A DNA stretch of 64,000 bases, taken from Amaurobius ferox. Its lineage: Eukaryota; Arthropoda; Arachnida; Araneae; Amaurobiidae. Position 1 is the first letter of the stretch. Every line of letters begins with the position of its first letter. Below, in pieces: positions 46,065 to 54,730 of the stretch. The stretch spans positions 160,757,250 through 160,821,249 of the forward strand of contig OX578135.1 of NCBI GenBank assembly GCA_951213105.1. Reading direction: 5' to 3'. A program made the translations under genes and the position numbers. A model generated the notes under the pieces. It made no database searches. It was not told the DNA's origin and was given only the letters and a program-made list of their open reading frames with translations.

Positions 46065-47710
46065 ACCCAGTACCAGAATGTTTCTAGCTGATCTGCAACA
46101 AAGATTGAGGCTTTGAAAATTTATCTGCGGCTTGCACGTTGTCTTAGCTTTCCTGTTTTTCATTAGTTGTTTCTAAAAATGGTCATTTTTTATGTATTTT
46201 TTTATATGTTTCAAGTCTTACATGCTTTTATCTATTATTTTAATGACTATTTAAATCACATTTATCAAAGTGAAAAATAAATTAATATTTAATTAAAATA
46301 ATGAACATGTAAGTACAGATGCACATATATCAAATTTTAGTTTATACTCCCGAAATGACTATATTTATAAGTACTTCTCATTGTTGAGAATAACCCTTTA
46401 TTTCATAAATTATATGTTTGAGAAATAGCTCGAAATATCAGGGAAGATTCAAAATATTCACAATAAAATATAAAACATATTACTTGTATTTAAAAATAAT
46501 GCCATCAAAGATTCACAGAAATATTTATGATTTTTAAAAAAATTAATTATTAACATGCATTTATAGTTGCCATCTTCTCATTTTTGGTATTTATTAAATT
46601 TTAAAAACGTATTTTTTGGGTTTTTTTCTTAACTTTTTCTAATTTAAAGTTTATCTTTAAGCCATTGTCAGTTGCATCCATTTTTTCCAAATTTACAGAT
46701 TTTTTTTCTAAACATTTTAAACATATAATCACTAATTATTTTACAATCTTGTTTAAAATTGTACCTATGTTTTTCAAAAAAAACATTCAAATGCTTCACA
46801 TACACAATTTAATCATTCAAGATTTTTCAAATTTTATTTTTTAAAAATATTACTAATTATTTCCTATGTTACTTGACACCTCCCCCCCCCCCCTCATTTT
46901 AAAGTTTTTTAGTATGATCGTTTATAGACTGCACATATGTAGGTCAAAGTGGAACAATATTACATAATGTAATGTAATGATATTGGTTGGCTCTTTGGCT
47001 CGGGAAAAGTTCGGTTTTCGAATCTCCCATCCCCTCTCTTCGCAGAGAGTGCGGCAAGTGACTTTTCTTGAATACATTGTGAGTCCGCTAGCATCATATC
47101 CGCAACGTCATATTTGTGCGTCATATCCGTAGCGTCAAACCAAAAATTTTCGTCTGTGATATGAATTCCGTTTGAATAAAGAATCGGGTACCCCGGCCTA
47201 TAACTGAACAAAACGGTTGTAATGAGTTTTCATTCCTATTTCTTTGCATGTAAATCATGCAAGATATTTGTTTATCGTCTGTACGGCTACGTCATTTGCA
47301 ATCAATGTGCATCTGCACATTTACAAATCTGCAGATTTGTGTCGTTTCTCGTGAAATTTTAATCAAAGATCGTGAATTTTTTGATGAAATCAAAGTCTGT
47401 AGGTGCCATTTCAGAACTGTGCATGCGCGTCCATTTTCTGGTCACCATTCTCAATGACATTCTTTCACACAATATAAACACATACAGGTGCAGGGGAGAA
47501 GTCTGGTCTCGTGAAAAAAAGTGCAAGGGTGCATTTTGCCCTGCAGAAAATGCAAGACGAGGTACAATAATCTGCAAAACCGAAGTTAAAATAATTTTTT
47601 TTTTCAAATACATATACATTTTAAACTACATTTTAAACTGTCTGAAATTGATCTGCAAGAACAAAAGTAATCTGCGGTGCCCGCCGCCATGCCGCCTTGT
47701 TTCTGCTACC
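46065..47710. mobile_element. 1.65-kb insertion of unknown class in R1
   Basis: It is bounded by AGAATATAGA (46055-46064) and AGAAATATAGA (47711-47721), a roughly 10-bp target duplication judged against R1 copy 1. It begins CCCAGTACCAGAATG and ends TTTCTGCTACC, with no inverted repeats. Related direct motifs lie near both ends: TGATCTGCAA with ATCTGCGG about 30 bp on (46090 and 47648). It has no recognised protein. The duplication length and lack of inverted repeats are compatible with a retroelement, but I cannot classify it. Confidence 0.5.
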
Positions 47711-47881
47711 AGAAATATAGATGCTCAGGATATATGCAAAAATAAAGCAGTTTTAGGATGGATGCAAAACTAAATATAAATTTAAAAGAATTTTAAAAAT
47801 CACGGTTTTCACACTGGGAAAAAAAGATGGATGCCATATTTTATTTAGAAGTGGGTCACGTGATCTCATTATAATATGGGT

Positions 47882-48265
47882 TGTTGTTGTTGAGACCCAG
47901 ACCATCTGACCTACCAGAAAGGTGTAAGGTAACCGTTTGGACGGCCGGGAAGTGCCACTCAATTTAGACCGGAACCCAGTGGGAGAGACATCCACAGGGA
48001 CCGTACCCTCCTTCCCTACCACCAACCTCTCGGAAGGACTTACGGACCCACATGTTTAAAGTGATCGTACTACGCATGAACACGGCGGCAGTTGTGGCAG
48101 CGTGCGAATCCAGCACGCAAACCACTGGGTTACCACGCCCGAAATGTGCCAACAGCACGCGGTGTTCCCAGGTGGTCACCCACCCAAGTACTAAAAGCGT
48201 CCAATGCTGCTTGACTTTGGTGATCTAACGAGAACCGGTGTTTTCAGCACGGTAGGGCCGTTGGC
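47882..48265 (-). mobile_element. 5S rRNA-tRNA composite SINE
   Basis: On the minus strand the first 118 bases (48265 down to 48148) are a 5S rRNA-like sequence. It starts GCCAACGGCCCTACC, contains TGAAAACACCGGTTCTCGTT and TACTTGGGTGGGTGACCACC (box C region), and ends GTGCTGTTGGC. A tRNA-derived part follows (GGGCGTGGTAACCCAGTGG), in which the stretch up to the B box is deleted relative to the SINE at 1276. The shared body then runs to a CAA-rich tail (CTCAACAACAACAA). The target duplication TCATTATAATATGGGT lies on both sides (47866-47881 and 48266-48281). The 5S internal control region is probably the promoter. The chimeric layout is like that known for AmnSINE1-type SINEs of vertebrates. 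Confidence 0.9.
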
Positions 48266-48281
48266 TCATTATAATATGGGT

Positions 48282-48342
48282 AGAAGACCCAGACCGTCCG
48301 ACTCGTCCAGGGGACTAAGAGCACCTATCTGGACGGCCGGAG
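48282..48342 (-). mobile_element. Truncated SINE tail at the same target site
   Basis: Sixty bases resembling the SINE 3' part (AGAAGACCCAGACCGTCCG ... TGGACGGCCGG) lie between the second copy of ATTATAATATGGGT (48268-48281) and a third copy (48345-48358). It is 5'-truncated and in the same orientation as the composite SINE beside it. It probably shares a source with the fragment at 4628-4685. Confidence 0.7.
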
Positions 48343-49184
48343 TTATTATAATATGGGTGTAATTATTTAAATTTTATTTAAAAAACTACTGGATATATTT
48401 TGCTGAATATTTTTTATATATTTTACGGGATAATTTGAATATTTCCTACAATTTTCAAAGCAATTTGTGAATTTTAAATTTGCTTAAAAAATGTTTGAAA
48501 AATTAAGTCCCATAGGGTTCAATGTATTTCATTTTTTCAACCTGGGTTCAATCTAAAACTAATTGGGTGATATTATTCATTTACATTCTCATATATGTCC
48601 CACAGACCGTTTCAATAACACACTAACATTTCATTTTGATAAAAGTCATTTTTACAGCAGTTATAGTGCGAACAAACAGCAGACAGAATGAACAAAGTTA
48701 AACACTTTTCAACTATGTTGTAAAGTGTTAAAAAGTGCTTCTCTCCATCATCTGTTTGTAACTTTTAGTGATAAATATGACCTTATTGACTAATTTGGTG
48801 AGATATCGCAAACTTGGTGAGTTTTTGAAAATGTTGCCAAATTGGCAAAAGTGATGTTTAAGTATCAAAAATGACATGAAATTGGTGAAAATCTAATATC
48901 TTGGAAAATTATGTTTAATTTTATTTACATAATCCCAGTCACTTTGGTGGAATTTTTATTCTTGATTTGAAATATAGGGGGTTTTACTATTTATGTGACA
49001 TATACATTTTATTAGGGTGTTTTAAATTAATTATGTTTTATAAGAGATGGTATCATACAGAAATCATGTTTCTATAGGCAGTCATAAAAAAAATTATAAT
49101 ATTGAGTGGGAGAGATGCATGTCTCACATGTGTTCGATGAAATTAGGAGTGCAAGTGTTGGAGGTGAGCGTACGAGAGGGAATA

Positions 49185-49520
49185 TTTTACTACTTTTTAG
49201 CACTCTGTACTTCTGTTCCAGATTATACTGAGCAATTGATCTTTTGGTTGCAGGTAAGGGTAGCCCAGATCACATAGTATTTCAAATTTCAATAAAATCC
49301 ATTCAGAAGTTTCTAAGAAATAAAAGATTAAAATGTACATTTTTATTATTTGTTCTTGTTTTTCTTTGGTGGGGCTACAGACCAAACTACTGAACTGATT
49401 TGGATGGAACTACAAATCCTTGTTCCTTATATCCTAACATAGTGTTTTTTTTTAACAATTGCAGCGATGCAACATATGGAAGCCAAAAATGTATCGAGTA
49501 ATTTAATGTGATACCTCAGA
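49185..49520 (+). repeat. Dispersed repeat R5, copy 2
   Basis: This is the same family as 42330-42700 (see shared blocks there). It includes GCACTCTGTACTTCTGTTCC and AATCCTTGTTCCTTATATCC. Non-coding. Confidence 0.6.
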
Positions 49521-49894
49521 GGTTTCACAGAATACCAATTTCGAATATAAATTTAGATCTTGAACTGTGTTCACACAGTCAATTTGGAAAAAGTAAAGAT
49601 ATCTCCCAAAACCAACCCTTGTAAAAAACCTCGCCAAGTACAACATATTGTTACAAACTTGTAAAATTATCCTGAATGACTTTCTCCCTTTTTATTTTCA
49701 TCTCTTTCGAATTTAATCTTTTCTTCCATCGCTTGCTTTCATTTCGTCTTGTATGGCTTTGATTATTTCTTGTCCGTCTTTCATGGCTTTAATCAAAGCC
49801 ATCATCTCTTTCAATTGTTTCTCCATCGTTTTTTAATCATTACCATACGCTTGTCAAATTTCCAGAAATCCCACTTCTGACATCAATTTGTTAT

Positions 49895-50668
49895 AATGTA
49901 TCTATCCTCTGAAAATGTGGGTGTGCCCTCAAGATACAAGAATGAGTCCAAATTTCTGGACAACTAACACATTTAATGATTCACAAGCACAATGTAAACA
50001 GGAACAGTATACAGTAAAACAGCACTTAAAACTTCTACTAATTTCACAAAATAACTGTTACTATTCTCAAAACATTGACAAAAGTCACTTCACAAAATAG
50101 AAGCTACTATTCTCAAAACATTGACGAATATCATAGATCAATGTAGCTCATATCACGTCAACAACTCTCCATCCAACTCATTGATGATTCCTTTTATAGA
50201 CTTTACAGAAACTTTTAGAAAACTCTCATATCTCGTAGAATATTGATTATTTCGGGGTACTTCTCGAACCTTCGGAAAATTGCCAATTTAGTGACATTTT
50301 CCACAGATTCGAGAAGCTTTTGAAATAATCAATATTCTACAAGATGAGAGATTTCCAACAATTTCTATAGAGAACCTATGAAATGAATCATCACAAAGTT
50401 GGAGAGTAGTTGACGTGATACAAGCTAAATAGAACTGTGATATTCAGCAATGTTTTGAGAATAGTAGTGGCTGTTTTGTAAAATGACTTTTATCAATGTT
50501 TTGATAATAGTATCAGTTATTTTTATGAAATTAGTAGAGCATTTAAGTGCTGATTTACTGTATATTGCTCCTGTTTATGCTGTGCTTGTGAATAAACATG
50601 TTAGTTATCCAGAAATTTGGCCTTGTTCTTGTAACCTGAGTGCACACCCACGATTCCAGAAGATACGT
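49895..50668. mobile_element. Long imperfect inverted repeat, Mutator-like foldback MITE
   Basis: Two arms of about 370 bp mirror each other around about 50280. GTGGGTGTGCCCTCA at 49918 faces TGAGTGCACACCCAC at 50638. CTATTCTCAAAACATTGAC faces TCAATGTTTTGATAATAG. TAGAATATTGATTATTTC faces GAAATAATCAATATTCTA at the centre. Possible 9-bp flanks TTGTTATAA and TTGTCGTAA suggest a Mutator-like insertion, with two mismatches. There is no transposase. The 61- and 68-codon ORFs over the arms are mirror images. Confidence 0.72.
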
Positions 50669-50689
50669 TGTCGTAATAATACTTTGTAA

Positions 50690-51065
50690 AAACAGCGCTA
50701 CAAAAATCAGTGGCTAACAAAAGTAGCGATATCTATACTGACAACCATGAAAGAATCTAAGTCACTTATGATTAAGTTTGTACCAGAAATTTTTTTAACT
50801 TTGATGCGCACAGTTTACGAAAATTGTTGGATGCCCACTAAAGCAGGATCTTAAGAGACATAATGGTTACGGGAATGATTAATGTGTGTGGAATGATATT
50901 CCTTATAATTTTGCAGGTTGTAAAAGTTCTCGTAAATTGTGAGAACTGAAATTTAAAAATTTTCCTGTACAGATTTAATGACCAAGACTAGCATTTTATT
51001 ATGGCAGTCAATACAGATATCGCTACTTTTATTGGCTGCTGTTTTGTGCAGAGCAGTTTTTGCAA
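50690..51065. mobile_element. MITE with about 55-bp inverted ends
   Basis: The left side AAAAGTAGCGATATCTATAC and the right side, inverted, AAAAGTAGCGATATCTGTAT lie within longer imperfect arms (AAACAG ... GGCTAAC and AAACAGCAGCCAAT). It starts a few bases after the long inverted repeat. No coding capacity. The class is undetermined. Confidence 0.6.
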
Positions 51066-51927
51066 AGTGTCTTTTATTTAGCAAAGTCTTTCTATAGGAG
51101 CTGTTTATTGGAGATTTATCAATTGTCTTTGATTGGGAGAATTGGGTGTGCAAAATTTAGTGCAAAAGGCATGAGATGTTTAAGTGTTGAATTTTTAACT
51201 ATATTGAAATCACCATTTCAGTAATAACATGTTTAGGCATACTGTCAACTAAATTAGTGAAATTTGAATGATTGCAAACACATAAAAGACTGTAGTGTAG
51301 AAGCAATTGTACTGCTGTGTCGATTAAAAAGAAATTTAGATATTTCATAACAATTACAGATTTTTTTACCCAAAAGAATATTATATTTCTAAGTTTAAAT
51401 AATATTGACATTTTGGTGGAAAGCAATGTTGATACATTGGAGAATCCTCATATAAAAACAGGTCATGCAAAAATGTATCTTGCATACCACCCCACATTAT
51501 CAATTGTGCCACAATACTCAAGAGATTTAATGGTGATAATAGTAATAACGTTAATCCTGTAACTAGAACAGGGTTTTTGTTGCAAATTTGGTATGACTGT
51601 ACCATACCAAATTCTATGGCAGCTTTCGCCACTGTATACTTGTTAAAAAGACAATAAAAATTGATGTTGTAGTAAAAACTTTTGTAGTTATTAATTGTTG
51701 TTTTCTGATTGGGAAAATCCATGCTTTCATTGAATTAATTTTAAAAGATGTTTTAAAGCTACTTGATAGGTCATTAATTAAAACTTTGTAGGTAATACTA
51801 GGTTTTTTATTTTTGTTAAAATAACTCTTTTTGATAATTTACCAGATTTACACTTCAAATGGTAAAAAATAGATTCATTATTTTGTATAACCAGAAACAT
51901 ATATTAACTACATTCCTGTTATTATAT

Positions 51928-52219
51928 CAGGGATGTATCTAGAGAAATGTGAGTGGTGGTTGATTTTCCAGAACAATTATAATTGAGAATATAAAATTTC
52001 GAAACGAGCTTCACGTTAATTCGCACACATAAACAATATTAGTATTGTATACTTTTATATTAAAGAAAAACATTTGATAAAATTGAATATAACTTTTTTT
52101 AAATGTAATTATAATATGTATATTTTTTTGTATGAGTGGTGGTCGGCAATTGAGTGGTGGTCGGAAATTCTGAGTGGTGGAAACCCCGACCACCACCGAC
52201 CACTGTAGATACATCCCTG
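51928..52219. mobile_element. 292-bp hAT-like MITE
   Basis: The ends are CAGGGATGTATCTAGAGAAA and, inverted, CAGGGATGTATCTACAGTGG. TTATAT flanks both sides. The inner part repeats GAGTGGTGGTCGG. The ends resemble those of the hAT at 42764-45534 (CAGGGATTATTCTAGAAATT, GTGGTGGAAATGCCGCCC), which suggests a non-autonomous relative. Confidence 0.75.
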
Positions 52220-52890
52220 TTATATATATTTGATTTGATCTATAAAGAAAAACTGTGTGCTGTTGCTTTATTTGGGAGTTTTCATGAAAGAGTCTACCCA
52301 ATAAATTTTTTCTTACATCAAAGACTGAAATGGAAACATTGTTAATACTATGAAAAATGTGCATATTCAAAAAAATAAAGACTGAGTTATGATATACAGG
52401 AGGTAGTTGCTGAGATTGATTAGAAGAATTAGAACAAAGTGATTTTATGCAATTTTGGTTAAACATTTATACAAAGATGTAATAAGGAGATGGCAGGTTA
52501 TCCAGTAGGAGATATTACAAGATTTACATGTTAATTTACAAATATAATTAAAGACTTTAAGGTAATTTAAAATTTCATTTACATTAGAGAAGGTTTCACA
52601 GCATTTGTCATTGTACAATTGAAAGAACAGATTTTTTGTAGTATGACTAGGGGGTTCTGCCCCCTGCTCGCCAACCAATGTAATCCACCTACTCGCTTAG
52701 CATGCACTTTTGTACAGCCTGCTATGTAGATGTAATACTACAAATTTCAAGATGGATATTAAATAACTATAATTGTAAAGAGATATGATTATTATAAGGT
52801 AATGTAATTTAAACTTAACTTTCAATTTTAAATGACATGTAAAGAAATGACAATATAAATGCATACACAATGCTGTTATAGCATACTTAC

Positions 52891-52947
52891 ACAACACACA
52901 TAATCTTTTTCAAAAAGTTCTTCACATTTGAGATGGATTTCATTACT
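52891..52947 (-). CDS. Mtmr14: MTMR14/EDTP-like phosphatase, exon A (57 nt)
   Basis: The minus-strand translation is SNEIHLKCEELFEKDYVCC. It corresponds to the KxxRCLELFGRDYxFSV block near the N-terminus of MTMR14. Acceptor: TTTCAATTTTGTAG. Donor: GTAAGTATGC, a full consensus. It is 19 codons and phase 0 at both ends, joining exon B in frame. Exons upstream of this one (start codon and the acidic N-terminus) were not recognised between 53 and 64 kb, so the gene probably extends beyond the right edge. The first nine bases and the acceptor are included in a local duplication (see 54873-55250). Confidence 0.82.
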
Positions 52948-53315
52948 CTACAAAATTGAAACAGTAAAATTTACTTTTTGTAACAATTATACCAAAACAT
53001 GAAATAAAGTAACATATGAAATATATAAAAAAGAAAAACATTTGATTTTAGTTACCCATATTTTATAAAAATTAACACTAGTATAAATCAGTAATAAGAA
53101 TTAGAGCACACCTAGGGAGCATTGTCTCTACTTTCCAACATATATAGTACAATGTTTATATAAAGAAATTATGGTAAAATGGTCGAACATACAAATTCGA
53201 GTTTTCAAAAGAAGAGCATGTTTTAAGCATAAGCAAAAAACACTTAGTGCAAAGGATAAGAAACTTAAGAAATGTATAATACAAATAATATAATAATGTA
53301 GCAAACAGCTGTTTC
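52939..53315. repeat. 377-bp direct repeat, copy 1 (includes exon A acceptor)
   Basis: This is nearly identical to 54873-55250, from TTCATTACT inside exon A to AACAGCTGTTTC. Its middle (AAATTCGAGTTTTCAAAAGA, AGCATGTTTTAAGCAT) is a diverged piece of repeat R2. Because it contains an exon edge, this copy is the likely source. Confidence 0.88.
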
Positions 53316-53600
53316 GAAAATACGCTGAATCCCTTTCATCAGTGCAAAAGAACCAACAAACTTTAAATCAAAAAAGTGAAATGGACTCATGTAAAAATGA
53401 GAAAAATAAAGCCCGCTAAAGTCGAGGAAATCAATAAGCAAAAACACTTTGTGCAAAGAATAAGAAACTTAAGCAACATGTAACACAAATAAGATAATAA
53501 TGCAGCATACAGCTATTTCAAAGATACGTTGGATTCCCTTTGTCAGTACAAGAAACCAACAAACCCAAAGTCAAAAAGATGAAATGGGTTCATTTCGTCT
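53225..53600. repeat. Two tandem units, about 204-bp period
   Basis: AAGCAAAAAACACTTAGTGC at 53231 and AAGCAAAAACACTTTGTGC near 53438 start related units. Both continue with ATAAGAAACTTAAG, ACAGCT-TTTC-AA-ATACG and CCAACAAAC. A short hairpin (TCAAAAAGATGAAATG ... CATTTCGTCTTTTTGA) ends the array near 53610. Confidence 0.65.
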
Positions 53601-53639
53601 TTTTGATACTAAGAAAGTTGGAGATACCAAGAGAGATTG

Positions 53640-54115
53640 AGGTCAGACGGTACCACAAACATTCTCTCTAAGCAACCCATGAAGAAAAGACTAATGGCAG
53701 ATATCCAACTAGGGTCTTTTGCATATACAGTCCAGGTTATGAAAATGACTGTCATGAAGAAGTAGTTTCCTCCAGGAAAGCTGAGCAAGGAAGAAGTTTA
53801 TCTCATCTAAATGGAGACACTCCAGAAAATCGATGTGATTCCTATGAGTGAACATCTTCCTAAGATTCATGATTCTGGCTTGAACGCAGAAGCCTTGTTT
53901 CTCCAGCGCAATGATACAATGACTATAGAATGAGTTAAACTTTTCACGGTAACAAACAAGTTTTAGGTGAGGCACTAAAGGTATTGAGTGCTAGTCAGTT
54001 ACCAAAACTAGTTAAAGTGGCCTCTAAGAGCAGAGGTATGTACACCAAGGAGTTGAGCATTTTGCTGAAGAGGACTAAAAACTGTTTTAACCAAGAGTTG
54101 AAGTCAGATAAGTGA
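53640..54115 (+). pseudogene. Diverged non-LTR ORF1 (DUF4780) fragment
   Basis: The nucleotide order parallels 8180-8610 of the large non-LTR element: CAGTCCAGGTTATGAAAATG, AAGCTGAGCAAGGA, GAGACACTCCAGAAAATCGA, AGTTAAAGTGGCCTCTAAGA and TACACCAAGGAGTTGAGCAT. Many stops and indels are present. There is no ORF2 sequence beside it, so it is an isolated remnant upstream of exon A. Confidence 0.75.
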
Positions 54116-54146
54116 TTCTGCAAAAATTTAAGAAGCCACATTCAAA

Positions 54147-54300
54147 GTTGGGCAGTATCAAAAATACATGTATTTGAAATACATTTCCAAAATACATTTG
54201 TATTTTGTATTTTAAACTGAAAAACAAGTATTTTGGTAATGTATCAAAAATACATTTCAGAGTATTTTGTATTTTCAAAATACTCAAAATACATTTCTTC
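54147..54300. repeat. AAATACATTT-rich terminal fragment
   Basis: It begins TTGGGCAGTATCAAAAATAC and repeats AAATACATTT and TATTTTGTATTTT in both orientations. The start resembles ends of arthropod hAT-type MITEs, but no opposite end or target duplication was found. Confidence 0.4.
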
Positions 54301-54730
54301 AGATTTCAAACTATTGTGCTTAAACCACAGATGAATGATTCCCAAATAGAAAAAAGGCTAATTAGTCACTGAATCTGTTTCTAGGACTTAATCTAAACAT
54401 CCTTTTTCAACCAGGTGCAGAACACGATGTTAATTAATGGGATGTGTAGTGTCTATCGTGATCTATGAAAAATATAGTTTTTGTTATAAACTTTACATTT
54501 ATATTGGAATTATATAATGTTGTTTGGCTCCTTTCTGTCTATGTGGATAAAGAAAACAGGCAAAAAGAGAGCTTGAACTTGCATTCTTTGCAGAAATAGA
54601 AGTATAAGCAATCCAACTTCTTTTGTGCGTGCATTCATTTTATATATTTTTATATAAATTGAGGAGATGCAATAAATGTATTTAAGGAATTAATGGAGTA
54701 TGACGTGCATAGTATACAGTATTAAATAAA

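Larger units (their letters stand above)
45612..48735 (-). repeat. Dispersed repeat R1, copy 3, split by three insertions
   Basis: R1 sequence runs 45612-46064, resumes at 47711-47881, and continues after two SINE insertions from 48343 to 48735. Landmarks are AAGCATAAAGCATTGATTAT at the start, GGTCACGTGATCTC at 47855 and AACACTTTTCAACTATGTTG at the end. Comparison with copy 1 shows that each insertion falls where copy 1 is continuous. Confidence 0.8.
41982..52890 (-). other. MTMR14-like intron A-B, about 10.9 kb
   Basis: The donor is GTAAGT next to 52891 and the acceptor is TTTCAG next to 41981. It holds two R5 copies, the 6-bp-TSD hAT with its palindrome, R1 copy 3 with SINEs, the long inverted repeat, and two MITEs. 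In 51070-51920 and 52220-52880 I recognise no gene. A short hairpin-like block, TAGGGGGTTCTGCCCCCTG, occurs at about 52645. Confidence 0.7.

Noticed and set aside
46985..47070. tRNA-like T-arm stretch (TTCGAATCTCCCATCCCC)
   Set aside because: No acceptor stem, anticodon arm or A box at the right distance could be found. It is too weak for a tRNA gene.
48148..48265. A possible genuine 5S rRNA gene on the minus strand
   Set aside because: It is joined to a SINE body, flanked by a target duplication and carries many substitutions. It is a SINE head, not a functional 5S gene.
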